From positions 34,013 to 98,012 of the forward strand of contig JALQPE010001848.1 of assembly GCA_030407315.1 (NCBI GenBank): DNA of 64,000 nucleotides, in the 5' to 3' direction. Source of the stretch: Asparagopsis taxiformis. Its lineage: Eukaryota > Rhodophyta > Florideophyceae > Bonnemaisoniales > Bonnemaisoniaceae. The notes below the pieces were generated by a model. That model was not told the origin of the DNA. It was given only the letters and a program-made list of their open reading frames with translations, and searched no databases. Position 1 is the first letter of the stretch. Every line of letters begins with the position of its first letter. This document shows, one piece after another, positions 41,137-51,383 of this stretch. The position numbers and the translations under genes were made by a program.

Positions 41137-43098
41137 TTATTCTAGTGAGTCCAGTTCTTTGTTCCAGGAGAGAGACCATTCATGGGCATCATGTGCTTGA
41201 CGCGCTTGCTGTAATGTTGTGGGATGGCTGAAACTTTGTTCGATTTTGGGTGCATTGGCAGTTTTTGTGGTTCGAGTGTGCGCGGCCATACTGGTCGCCA
41301 CAGGGTCTGTGTTGGAGTTGTATGGCTTGAAATCGTGAATGCGGCAGCGGCTGATTTTATCTTCGCTTGCATTATAGATGTGGTAGTGATTTGCATCTAG
41401 ACGACCAATGTAGTGATACAGTTTTGCTCGGGGCTGTAGTTTGGATTTTGGCTTGCGGTCATGTACATGTCCGAGCTGTCCAAAAGTGAGGAAGGTGGTG
41501 ATGTTAGGTGTTTTGCCTGTCCATACAGCCATTGGGGTCTGTCCATGTGTCTTGTGTGGTGCGTGGTTGTGGTAGTCAACCGAGGCATGCAGTGCATAGT
41601 CCCACAGATTGGTCGGTAAGCCGGACGTCAGGATAAGTGAGCGAGTAGTTTCCATTAGCGTGCGGTTTACGCGTTCAGCTAAGGCATTTTCTTGTGGACT
41701 GTGAGGTATTGTTGGGTGTGTCGTGATGTGTTCGGAGTCGTAGAACTGCTTAAGGGAGTTGGAAAAATATTCCTTTGCGTTGTCCATGGTAATGTCTGTG
41801 ACTCGGAATGGGGTGTTAGCGTGGATTTTAGAGATGTGTTGTTGTATGTGGCTGGCAGCCTGGTTTTTGTGGGGTGATACGTGGACATGAAGGAATCTGC
41901 TATGCTCATCCAGGAAGGTCGCAAAGTATCTATTGTTGTGCAGTGACGGTGGGTTGAAGGGGCCACATACGTCTGTATGGATGTGTGCGCAGAGTTCTGC
42001 TGGGCGTGGTCTTGGTCTGAACGGAGCCGACGTCTGTTTCCCGATTGCACATCCAGTGCATGTTAGTTCGGGAGGGGGACTGTTTTTGAGTGTGTCCGGA
42101 AGTCCTCTTACTCGACCGTGTACCGCAAGGTGGTGTATACGAATGGGGTGTAAATGACCAAGCCGCAGGTGCCATTCGTGGTATTCTTGGTCTGTTGTGG
42201 TGAGAGTTTTGGTGGCCTTCGGTCGAATTGGCGGTGTGAGGATGATACTTTTCTTCGCGGAAGAAGGGGTATTGTTTGATGGAATGAGTGGTGCCATTGG
42301 GTAGTGTGTGGGTGGGGTGATCTTGCTTGTTGGGAGTTTGTGCTGAGAAGCTTCATGAGGGTATGCCTGTTGTTGTATGGGAGGCTTTGGCTGTTGTGTC
42401 GTTGGTGTATTGTCTTTCGCTGCGGTGTTCTGGTATTGTGGTGGTGGGAGACGTATTTGTAGTGGGTCTGGCTGGATAAGGGGCGTGGCAAAGGTGACCT
42501 TTTTGTAATTTTGTTTTGTTGGTTGGGGAATACTCTGTTTGGCGGTGCGTGTGCAGGAAAGACGGAAAGGGCGGGGTGTTGTAGTATTGGGATTAAATGC
42601 TCTTGGTGGGGCTGTAGGAGGATTTGGTTGCCGTCGAGTGTTGTGGGATTTAGGTCTGGTGTTGCTCTTGGAGGTGGGGAGGGCGCGGGCACCATGGCAC
42701 TGGGTGTGCTTATCTCGAACAGGACTTGTTATAGGGGAGGTGGGCAGGTAATAGAGGTTATTGTTGCAGGGTGCCTTGGCGATGACATGTGCCTTGTCAG
42801 GGAGAGGTTGTGGCTTTGTTATGTATGCTGCATCTTTTTTGAAGATGACATCATTGTGTTTTGCCAGTTGTCCTACAGAGAGGAGGTTATGCTTGGCACT
42901 AGGCATGGAAACGGCGTGCGGGATATGGACTGTGTGTTGTGGGGATATTTGGAGGGACAGGGGACCGTGATGGGTCAACGGTGCTTGTTGTCCCGATGCA
43001 GTGATAGTAGATGATGGATATGCAACCATGGATGGGTATGGTTGGCGGGTGTGTGTGGGTGACGCGCCCGAGTCCAGGAGATACAAATCAGAAGTGGG
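41137..43098 (-). pseudogene. Copia protease-integrase, truncated at 5' end
   Basis: The frame enters at the protease active site LLDSGASPTH directly beside the palindrome centre. The codons before it, back to an ATG at 43161, derive from the inverted copy and flanking DNA and are not element sequence. The GAG-pre-integrase HLRLGHLHPIRIHHL zinc region (with CTGCAIGK), the integrase core (HTDVCGPF, DNAKEYF, NALAERVNRTLMETT) and a Pro-rich linker are present. The frame stops with TAA after ELDSLE; the next codons (RGTITYIPKNQ) are in the same phase, so one nonsense change separates it from RT. Confidence 0.88.
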
Positions 43099-43129
43099 CC
43101 CACTTCTGATTTGTATCTCCTGGACTCGG
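43068..43129. repeat. Perfect 62-bp palindrome at the Copia truncation point
   Basis: CCGAGTCCAGGAGATACAAA... reads identically on both strands, with centre GGGCCC between 43098 and 43099. One arm codes for the Copia protease motif; the other is its exact inverted copy. Confidence 0.97.
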
Positions 43130-45005
43130 CACAGGATAAGCAAAAATAGAGAATATTCCATGGAAAATGCCGTATTGTACAGTAGAACTAGTCACCATAT
43201 TTTAGCGGAACGCCCATCCCCAACGTTTGGATAAGGCCCATCGAAAAAAATGTAAAAAATCATGGGCTGAGACCAGCACGGCGATTTTGTTTTACAGTAG
43301 GCAGGAACCAAGCAGAACTATGGTGTGGCCGTGAGGTGATGGCTGAACCATGTACGGAAGGACACGTAGGGATGGAAATGAACCACGTCCATATATGAGC
43401 AGGACGGCGGGTTGACTAGAACGGGCCAAGTCACGCAGGCACGGACTGTTGGAATGGAACCAGTACTGTATATGGGTATAGTTAGATATGGGGTGCACCG
43501 TGACTGCGATATGTGGTGGAAGGTGCAGAGCGATTCGTAGAAATAAACTATAAAATATAATGGGCACACCGTGACGGTCCGGTGTCTGAAACCAGGCGTA
43601 AGCAGCACTCGCTGAATGGACGGTGACCAAAGTATGATTATTGTATTCATTGGAATAATTCCAGAGTAGGTGACTTTTTGCTCATGGGACGTGACCAAGC
43701 TGACTTGTGGAACTGGCCAAACGATAATTGGAAAGGGACCATTGACTGGGCATGTGCGGCCCAAGGCAAAGCGCGGTTAGTTTCCAAACTACAGTACTGT
43801 GTAAAGCCCGGATATATTCTATTATAACACCTGCTCGTGACACTGGTATTATTCCACCGTGGAGCACTGTAATGGGTACGGTTCACTTCCACTGGATGTA
43901 GTGGTTGTACCGTCGGGTGGGCGTGGACCATGTCCACTGGGTAGAGTGGTTGCACCGGTGGGCGCTCTGGGTAGAAACTGAAAGGTAGAACGGGCGGCAC
44001 ATCGCACTTTTGCGGAGAAACTGCAGGACGGATAGGTCTGACTGAAACGATATCTAGGTAGAATGGAAATCGGCATAGGGACAATGAATTAGACTAGGTT
44101 GCAGCCAGTAGCGGGTACGCAAGATTTACGATATAGTGTAGTGGATATGGAATAGGTAAATGGGCAGCTAACGCCAAAAGTTTAACGACATGAAGATCAT
44201 CTGTACACTGCACTACGGAACTATGAACTATGCCACCATGGCAGATACTAAACGGCAAAACACTAGCTCTACATAAAGTAACTACAAATACATATAGGCA
44301 TGAAAAGAGAGATGAGGGGAAGCCAGAAATTTCTGTTGGCACCTGGAAGGAAAAGAATAGATGAATCAATGGTTAGTGCTAGGAATGTAACTTCATCAAC
44401 GCTAGAAGCATGGTTAGAAGCGAGAGAACATACCGTTGATAGTGGAGCCAGAGCTTGAGTAAGCGGATTGTAGAGAACCCAGAAACTTCTGCTGGCACAT
44501 AGATGGAAAGAAGTGGATGACACAGTGGTTAGTGCTGGAAACGGTATGCCAAAAGCTCGATTAGAAGTGAGAAAACGTAGTAATGACAGTAGCCCTGGAG
44601 AAAGACGAAACAGAAAGTAGGAAAGGCAGAAAAGTATGTTAGCAGAAGAACAACGAAGAACCGCAGAAAAAGAGAATGGGAGGAATGGCTAAAAGACTAA
44701 ATGAGCAGGAAAACCTTATCGTAGGATGGAGGCGGCGGGGCACAATCACATCCGTAGGGATGTGATTGCACTCCGCCGCCCCATCCTGCGTAGGTGGTGT
44801 GCTCCGAGCGACAGGTGCTGGCGATGTTGCCCGGCGTGACGCAAGGCTTAAATACTGCTGCAGAGTGAGCCCAGAGGTCGCGTATTTCACTTGCGTAGTG
44901 AGAAAGCGCGCGCTTTTCGTACTGACAAATCAGAAACAAATCATCGATGATCTATGAACACGTCATGGACACGTCATGGACTCGAGATGGACTCGTCATG
45001 AATAC
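43130..45005. other. Gene-free stretch with degenerate repeats and one hairpin
   Basis: No gene supported. There are two diverged tandem copies of a ~155-bp unit starting at about 44324 and 44481 (ACCCAGAAA-TTCTG-TGGCAC...GGTTAGTGCT), a short duplicated GGGTAGAGTGGTTG-type motif near 43900-43970, and a GC-rich hairpin at 44723-44787. Short CGTCATGGACA-type repeats lie at 44957-45005. Confidence 0.5.
44723..44787. repeat. GC-rich near-perfect hairpin
   Basis: Arms of ~30 bp (AGGATGGAGGCGGCGGGG... / ...CCGCCGCCCCATCCT) around ATCACATCC-GTAG-GGATGTGAT, with few mismatches. Confidence 0.85.
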
Positions 45006-45045
45006 GTAATGAAATAGAACACTAGGTAGTGTTCTATTTCATTAC
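45006..45045. repeat. 40-bp palindrome with CACTA/TAGTG core
   Basis: 19-bp exact arms around a central GG. The core reads CACTAGGTAGTG (45020-45031). It marks the candidate left end of the CACTA-like element. Confidence 0.95.
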
Positions 45046-45131
45046 AGCTGGCGTGGAGCTGCACGCTTGTGAGCGGAAACGTGTATTGCAGGCTGAGGAG
45101 CCAATGATGAAAAATTAGAAAAAATGACTAG

Positions 45132-45241
45132 TTACTGCAGTAAAAAGTGATCTAGGAAGATGCATTTGGTAGATCAGTTTTTACTGCAGTAAGAAGTGAT
45201 CTAGGAAGATGCATTTGGTAGATCAGTTTTTACTGCAGTAA
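45132..45241. repeat. Hairpin family C, tandem dimer
   Basis: Three copies of the palindrome TTACTGCAGTAA at exact 49-bp spacing (45132, 45181, 45230) enclose two identical inserts, each AGTGATCTA...ATGCAT...TAGATCAGTTT. Each insert can fold on itself and the dimer can fold in several registers. Confidence 0.95.
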
Positions 45242-45511
45242 AAAAACCTAATTTGCTTTAATTTTATTGTGGTACGTTCCGCCCTGAGGAAGCTGGTTCA
45301 GGCTTGAGGCAGTTCAAGGAATGGATAAGCTCTGGAAGAAGCATGAATGGTATAGACGAGGAATTAGAGATGGTTACATAAAATATAACATAGTGTCTGA
45401 CAGTTTTTGGGACAAGGGACATAAGTATGGCCAATGTCAAGGTGGATGTATGTGACGGAAACGCTACAATATGAGGAAGTTTGTTTACGGGAAGTAATAT
45501 GGTAGAGAAGC

Positions 45512-48500
45512 TTATGTACTAGACCCTAGAGTATCATGCAGTCCTTGGCGGATATCCATCTTCTCTTGCAAAATAGAGAAGGAACCACCATCCATAAACG
45601 AAGGACCTCCATGCGTAATTCCTCCATTCGAAGTGCCTTGCTCCACAGAACATAATGAAGGGCTACAATTGTGGAGGAGACCAACCTTACGAACCCCTGA
45701 AGTGAGAGGGAGAAACCAGGAGCCGGAATCGGTGTTCGGAGCAAACGTAGTGGGGGACGACTTCTGCTTGATAACTGGAAGAACAATAGCGTGTGGTGGA
45801 GACAGGTTTTCCTGGTGAGATTCGTGTATGCAAACGTTTCCCGGTGAAGCAATGTTTCCATCAATAGTCAGGTCAAACACGGTGGTAACAGCCCAAAAAG
45901 AAGGCGAACAGGTCTTCTGTAGAATTCTAGAAGACGGGGAAGCTGAGTAGCAAGCTTGTACTACACAGCCAGAAGCTATTTCTTGTGGCTTTGAAAAGTC
46001 CCGAGACGCAGCAGAGGGCGAAGCTGCACAGGCAGGGTGGGCAGAACTGAGACGTGCTCCCTTGCATGGTTTTCCACGAAGCATGACTGCATCCGAATTC
46101 TGCCCACAGGAAAAATCCTGCTGTGGTAATGAAGAGGGAACTCCTGTCCACGAGTAATATGAATATGGAGAAGAGAAGAATGGTAAAGAAGACCTATTCA
46201 AATGTTCGAGAAGAGGTTCTTGACAGAGGTCATGCAGCGTACTAGCCGGGAGGTTCTCCATGGATTTACAGTGCTCCCGTCCGAATAGAACACGAAGGAG
46301 AAACCGTTTAGAACGTTGTCTCTCCACAGATGCTGGAGTAGAATTGGAGAAACTTTTCAAAGCAAGATGGAGGCTTCCTTTCCAATAGTTTCCGAGTGCC
46401 GCTAACATAGCATCCAACTGTCTGTCAGCACCTCCGGAATGCTCTAGACCTCGTTTCATTTGTTGATGTGTTGCTTCGAATGATAGCTCAGCTACCTGGC
46501 GAGCGTGTCCGAGCAGAGGAACAGTGTGTTCAAATGCCTCAATGAGACGGTGCAAGTTTGGCTTATTGTCAAGAATCTTCCTTGCCCGGAATCCAGCAGT
46601 CTTGTTTTCCATCTCAATGTGGTCATTATCATTCGTTACTATACCTTCTGTCTGCATCTTCCGTTTCTTCGAGACCGCTGTGCTCCGCTGTCTGGTAGGA
46701 ACAGTCTTGAGCAGGTCATCCACTAGAGTAGCATATTCTTTCGATAGCTGCTGCAGACGACGGAGACCGTTGTGCGCAGAATTCCCTGTAGCTCTCTGTA
46801 CTGCCTCAGAACCGTCGATATTTTTTCGTGGTAGGAAGTATGTAGCTGCAGATATAGAGGACAGGAGACGAACAAGTTCTAGGGACAGATGGCGTTGCTC
46901 TTCAGAAGCCTGGAGTGACCTTGAACCGCTACCTTCGGATGACCTTGTAGTCTGCGATTGGAATTTCAGAGAAGACCTGAAGCAGTGTTCGGCGACGAGG
47001 AGAACTGCAAATCTGTCCGAGATTCCCATTGTATGAGTTTCACCTGCGTTGAAGTTATATATCCTGTTCTGATTTGCGAGGCCCAATACACGGAGGGCAT
47101 CCACCATGAACCTGTCGGCCAGCCTTCTCACACCATCATTAGGCAAGCTTGAAAAAGCATTGTCCAGAGCATCCTTTGCCAGTCCATGGAGGAGATGGTC
47201 AATTCCAACAAACGTCGAACGGTATGGGTCCAGAATAGCAGGCACGACAGGGATTCGTAGACCATCGTTTCCGAGTGGTGTCCCGGTTGGAACCAGCCCT
47301 TTGGACCTAGCTTCATGAAGTAGTCTTTCAATGAGATGCAATGGAGTGTCTGTGATATTTTGCACTGTTCTCAAACCCAGATACTTCAAGATGTTTGCAG
47401 AACTTTCCGATGACTGAACAGCAGCTGTTCGCTCGGATGTGCGAAAGTGTGTATCAGAGCTCGAATGTAAACGGGTGTCGTAGCCAAACTGCGAGTTCTT
47501 CCCATATTTCCCCCCTCTTACAAAGAAACACAAATGGCATGGGCAGTCTGCGTTGTGCCCCATGACATCCAGCACATGAGAACAGGCAGGATAATCCGAT
47601 ACGAAACCAATAAAGTCCAGGAAAATTAGACATTCATTGCCGTCTGGATCGACATCACGAAACCCCGACGTACATCCTTGAATAATGTCTCTAGAGATAT
47701 GTCGAAGGATATGGTTTGTACTAACACCAGGACCTGTGACACCGATAACGCGCACAGCAGAACTGTTCCGGCGACAGTCCAGCGGAAGACCCATTGGGAG
47801 CATATAGCATCCTCCAGCACTCCCTTTCTTACCAGAGGCTTCATTGAAGTCATCGCAGTATAAAAGAAATGGATAGACGTAGTATGTGGTACCGCAGCTG
47901 AGAACCCCACGGAGATGTGTAGGATGAAAGGGGCTGGGGCTCGTGCCTGGTTTCAATAACTTGACATTATTGATTGCACGAGTTCCGCCGACAACTTTGT
48001 AATGCCCTTCAGAGTTGACGAGAAAGAGCAGTTTTTGTGATGGGCCTGGCGGTCCGGGAGAGCTGACGACAAGCCCAATGAAGAACTGTATACCACAATT
48101 TTGAGTAGGGTTACACTCAGGACTGGGTGATAAAACTGTCAGGTGATCACCCGGCCGAGCATATTCCCGGAACGACTCTTTCTGAAGGATGAAGGCGGAC
48201 CCATATGAATGCGGGGAGACCGAAAGCCTACTATGAAATGTGGCACCGGAGTTTATCCATGAAGAAGATGTGATAGCTTTGAACGACTCATGGCTGGAAG
48301 ATAGTGATTCATGTTGGAAAAGGGAACTGAGAGTAGGATCTAGAGAAGAGGCGTGCTGCCCTGATGTGACATGCAGTTCCACAATACTACCACCGAAAGC
48401 AGAAACGGGAAAGCCGTCTTTTACCGCCTCCGCCCTCATCGTGTAGTTTTGTCCTTTTAAGGAGTACTCTCTGAATTTTCCTAGCTTCGACTTGCACACG

Positions 48501-49582
48501 TTACCATGTAAACTTAGTATGTCATCCGAGTCGGAAGCATCCAATTGTGTGTTATCACGCCACGCAAGGTCGAATATATGTGGTGCAGTAATGTCTGCTC
48601 GTGCATATTCGCTTGGTGGAACGATAAGTACAGGTGCTGATTGACTAGCTTTGTTTTGTTCGACCTTGCTTCTTCGTAGAATTGCAGAAGAGGCAACACG
48701 AGCTGCACTACGCTCTGCGTTTACAGGGAAGTATACGGTTTCCGAACGTAACCATGCGTTGAAGAACAGCCACGGTCTTACCTTCCGCATAATTGTCGAA
48801 TAATGGGGTAGACTTCGCTGAACGTGTTTGTTCGTGGAACCTTGTCTAGCGAAATCGAACAACACGCGATCTTCCTGAAGGTTTGCTGCGGTGCATTTCG
48901 TCGACCCTGTCAGTTTGGCGACAGCGTACAACGTTGTCCATTCTGTCATGTAATTGCGAGCTTTGTCTGGATTGGACGTGTTCATGATAAAGGGAGAAGA
49001 GATTAGGAGCTTCGCTTCTGCCTCCTCCTGTAGAAACAGGTCGTTGTCATCCGAATCGGAGTCGTTTGTTGCGGTGACGTTCTCATGATGGTCGGAAGCA
49101 GCGGGATGGCACAGTTTAGGAACTGTCGCAGCAGAAGTGACGGGGTCTCTGCCGGAGGATAGTACAATATCATCGTCGCTAGGAGTAATACAAGCTTTTT
49201 GAACTTCTGGAACAATTGTTCCAGAAGTATACTTGAGTATATTGTTCTGCTGCCCACTATTGGCGTACGTCAAAGGGAGGGTGGTATCCACAGAATTGCT
49301 CCCAGGTCTGAAGATATCCTGTGAAGGCGAGGAAGGGAGGACTGGATCTGGATCTGGGGTCTGCGAATTGGTAGCTATGGGAGCATGGGGAGGGTTCGAA
49401 GTGCTACCATACTCTGTTGCCGGGCGAGGATGATGGGTTTCTGGTGTATTGCAGTCCATTTCCTGAACGGCAAAAGGATTTGAGACTGTTCTGGATGTCG
49501 AGCGTCTAGTCCGATTGCGGACAGGGGCTACATAGTTGAAACGGAGCCTCGGGCCATTCCTAGACTTTCTCGGTCTAGCCAT
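45512..49582 (-). CDS. Putative TNP2/CACTA-superfamily transposase
   Basis: 1,356 aa from the first ATG (49580-49582; MARPRKSRNG, an AT-hook-like basic start). The N-terminal ~230 residues are Ser/Pro/Asp-rich and disordered. The middle has LLYCDDFNEASG, GCYMLPMGLPL, VTGPGVSTNHI and FLDFIGFVSDYPACSHVLDVMGHNADCPCHLC, which parallels the TNP2 order 'Asp, PGP, DFPA, G, CP-C'. Near residue ~1050, ELSFEATHQQMKR supplies a possible catalytic Glu. The last ~230 residues are Ser/Pro-rich. CACTA motifs at both flanks support the call. Alternatives are a KDZ or Plavaka-type transposase or a new DDE family. Confidence 0.5.
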   Translation of the reverse strand: MARPRKSRNGPRLRFNYVAPVRNRTRRSTSRTVSNPFAVQEMDCNTPETHHPRPATEYGSTSNPPHAPIATNSQTPDPDPVLPSSPSQDIFRPGSNSVDTTLPLTYANSGQQNNILKYTSGTIVPEVQKACITPSDDDIVLSSGRDPVTSAATVPKLCHPAASDHHENVTATNDSDSDDNDLFLQEEAEAKLLISSPFIMNTSNPDKARNYMTEWTTLYAVAKLTGSTKCTAANLQEDRVLFDFARQGSTNKHVQRSLPHYSTIMRKVRPWLFFNAWLRSETVYFPVNAERSAARVASSAILRRSKVEQNKASQSAPVLIVPPSEYARADITAPHIFDLAWRDNTQLDASDSDDILSLHGNVCKSKLGKFREYSLKGQNYTMRAEAVKDGFPVSAFGGSIVELHVTSGQHASSLDPTLSSLFQHESLSSSHESFKAITSSSWINSGATFHSRLSVSPHSYGSAFILQKESFREYARPGDHLTVLSPSPECNPTQNCGIQFFIGLVVSSPGPPGPSQKLLFLVNSEGHYKVVGGTRAINNVKLLKPGTSPSPFHPTHLRGVLSCGTTYYVYPFLLYCDDFNEASGKKGSAGGCYMLPMGLPLDCRRNSSAVRVIGVTGPGVSTNHILRHISRDIIQGCTSGFRDVDPDGNECLIFLDFIGFVSDYPACSHVLDVMGHNADCPCHLCFFVRGGKYGKNSQFGYDTRLHSSSDTHFRTSERTAAVQSSESSANILKYLGLRTVQNITDTPLHLIERLLHEARSKGLVPTGTPLGNDGLRIPVVPAILDPYRSTFVGIDHLLHGLAKDALDNAFSSLPNDGVRRLADRFMVDALRVLGLANQNRIYNFNAGETHTMGISDRFAVLLVAEHCFRSSLKFQSQTTRSSEGSGSRSLQASEEQRHLSLELVRLLSSISAATYFLPRKNIDGSEAVQRATGNSAHNGLRRLQQLSKEYATLVDDLLKTVPTRQRSTAVSKKRKMQTEGIVTNDNDHIEMENKTAGFRARKILDNKPNLHRLIEAFEHTVPLLGHARQVAELSFEATHQQMKRGLEHSGGADRQLDAMLAALGNYWKGSLHLALKSFSNSTPASVERQRSKRFLLRVLFGREHCKSMENLPASTLHDLCQEPLLEHLNRSSLPFFSSPYSYYSWTGVPSSLPQQDFSCGQNSDAVMLRGKPCKGARLSSAHPACAASPSAASRDFSKPQEIASGCVVQACYSASPSSRILQKTCSPSFWAVTTVFDLTIDGNIASPGNVCIHESHQENLSPPHAIVLPVIKQKSSPTTFAPNTDSGSWFLPLTSGVRKVGLLHNCSPSLCSVEQGTSNGGITHGGPSFMDGGSFSILQEKMDIRQGLHDTLGSST

Positions 49583-49885
49583 ATCTCGATAACCTGGATT
49601 GAGGTAGCACCTAGGTGCAAACAGCTGTTTGGAAGGGAGGGAAACGCTGTACGCCTCTATATTATGAGGATACAAATCTCTATAGTCTATCAATCTGTAG
49701 AAGAACGAAATTGGAAGGGGAGATCTCAGAGCTGACCGTTACAGTCGTTGCAGAGAACATGTTCTCTATTTCCATGGAAGCCAGGAAATAGTGCAAAGTA
49801 CTGATGAGTATACATGAAGACTGAAAACTTCAAAGAATGACATAGTTTTTACCAGAATCGTAATTCATCCTATAGTGTTTACTTA

Positions 49886-49949
49886 GCAAGAAACACTGTC
49901 AAGTAGTGAAGGAGATGCCTCTCCTTCACTACTCGACAGTGTTTCTTGC
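49886..49949. repeat. 64-bp palindrome with mirrored CACTA motifs
   Basis: ~30-bp arms with one mismatch (GTCAAG/CTCGAC) around ATGCCT. TAGTG (49904-49908) and CACTA (49927-49931) face each other. It is the candidate right end of the transposase-bearing element. Confidence 0.93.
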
Positions 49950-50027
49950 AGCTTCGCAACTGCAGACAGAGCACTCAGTGCAAACACTATACTCCATGGA
50001 GTGGCACGGAGAAGTTCCAGACTAGTC

Positions 50028-50069
50028 TAAAATTTGGTAATTTTTTGGCACAAAAATTACCAAATTTTA
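50028..50069. repeat. Hairpin family A, simple copy 1
   Basis: TAAAATTTGGTAATTTTTT-GGCAC-AAAAATTACCAAATTTTA, near-perfect palindrome. Confidence 0.9.
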
Positions 50070-50335
50070 TGCCCCCACTCGTAGTGACCGTATGGCTCGT
50101 ACACCGCCCTGCTTTGTGCTCCCGTCCATATTCCATGAAACACTCACCACCATCGGTCAGCACCACGTGGGCAGCACCTTCTATAGTTCCTTTCAAATAC
50201 GTTTCTGGACTGCTGGTGCACAACAGTCTCAATGTACTACGACGAACACCGTCGGAATATTCAGAAACATACATCATTAAAGCATCGAATGCGACGACTA
50301 GACGAAATGTGGAGCAGGAGCGGTTGTCCAAATCT

Positions 50336-50822
50336 GGTGCAGACGGTCGCCAGACTAGTCTAAAATTTGGTAATTTTTGAGCCCAAAAATTACCAAATTT
50401 TATGCCCCACTCGTAGTGACCGTATGGCTCGTACTCCGTCCTACTTTGTACCAGCGACCTTATGCCATGGGACACTCACCACCACGAGTAAGCACCACGT
50501 GGGCAGCACCTTCTATAGTTCGGTGCAATTATGTTTATCGACTATTGGTGCACAACTGTCTGGATGCATCACGATGACTAGATGTTCAAGATTGTATGAG
50601 GAGAGAAGTAGACGGACATAGATGCACGTCATGGTAATACCGGTTCGGTTTTGAACAGAGCTGCAATGCGCCGTCAATGTTCGTCAACAACCATCCAGCG
50701 AAGAAGCGTAGCATTTGGAATGTTTAGAAACATCAGTAAAGCATGGAATGCATGAACTTGACGTAGCATGGGGCAGGAGCGGTTGTCCAAATCTGGAACA
50801 GGTGGGCGCCGGACGGGTCTAA
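50336..50822 (+). repeat. Module B, copy left of the dioxygenase gene
   Basis: Nearly identical to the reverse complement of 55214-55774. It starts CAGACGGTCGCCAGACTAG, contains a simple family-A hairpin (50361-50402), and ends CGCCGGACGGGTCTAAA. A shorter, diverged direct copy precedes it at ~50028-50335. A minus-strand frame (49987-50475) crosses both copies but is not convincing as a gene. Confidence 0.9.
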
Positions 50823-50926
50823 AATTTGGTAATCAAAAATTACTGCAGTAAAAACTGATCTAGCAAAGTGCACTTGGCTAATCATTTTTACTGCAGTAAT
50901 TTTTGCCCAAAAAATTACCAAATTTC
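50820..50926. repeat. Hairpin A with nested hairpin C
   Basis: A-type arms around a C unit (50840-50899; TTACTGCAGTAA at both ends, GTGCAC at the centre). One base of the GATC pairing arm is lost (GGCTAATCA). Confidence 0.9.
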
Positions 50927-51383
50927 ACGCCCCTTCTTGTACTCTCTTCACGACTGTTCATTGGGTACTGATTGATTTGAACGCAACCGGTGAGTCTTTT
51001 GGCGCGTGGGCGCGAATTTATTCGCACCCCTTCAGTTAACCTTCCAAACGTTACGTCTACACGATTTCCTGTCACTCTCCTCTGCTACTCATCTACTACT
51101 CCTTGTAGTACTCCAGCACCTCAAAGGCAATTCAGATCGTGCATCTCCCTGCTTCAGCCCAACTCCCCCTGCTTTCCAAGCTTCGCTCTTCGCATCTCTC
51201 TCTGCTTCTCCCGCTTTGCATCCATCTGTCTCCCCACAGTGACAGTGTCCCATCCCTCTCTCTCTCTCTTCAATCCTTGCTCTCCCGTGCCCTCTCTTTC
51301 TCTTCACTCCCTGCCCTTTTCGTGCCCACTTCACCTCTATACACCGTTCAGAGTTCAAGAGCTTGTTTATCCCACCCACAAAC

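Larger units (their letters stand above)
39045..43098 (-). mobile_element. 5'-truncated Ty1/Copia retrotransposon
   Basis: Minus-strand element with protease, integrase, RT and RNase H in Copia order, followed by a putative 3' LTR. Gag and the 5' LTR are absent. Homologous sequence ends at 43098, the exact centre of a 62-bp palindrome. Confidence 0.88.
45020..49908 (-). mobile_element. Candidate CACTA/EnSpm-like transposon
   Basis: Begins CACTA at 45020 and ends TAGTG at 49908. After the 5-bp ends both termini read AGTGTT within a few bases. It holds one large transposase-like gene on the minus strand, and its left subterminal region contains a tandem hairpin repeat. Possible 2-bp AA flanks are too short to be convincing. 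Both ends sit inside palindromes in which the terminal motif is mirrored, so the true boundaries are uncertain. Confidence 0.5.

Noticed and set aside
42511..43014. Plus-strand 167-codon frame
   Set aside because: Shadow of the Pro/Thr-rich Copia coding sequence on the other strand.
43099..43161. Codons upstream of the Copia protease as part of its polyprotein
   Set aside because: They are the inverted palindrome arm plus flanking DNA; the element ends at 43098.
45132..45241. Regularly spaced TTACTGCAGTAA as a CRISPR-like array
   Set aside because: Only three repeats, identical spacers, eukaryotic context; it is a tandem hairpin.
49987..50475. 162-codon minus-strand frame across the tandem B modules
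   Set aside because: It starts within repeated hairpin sequence, the same module in other copies does not keep the frame, and no family is recognised.
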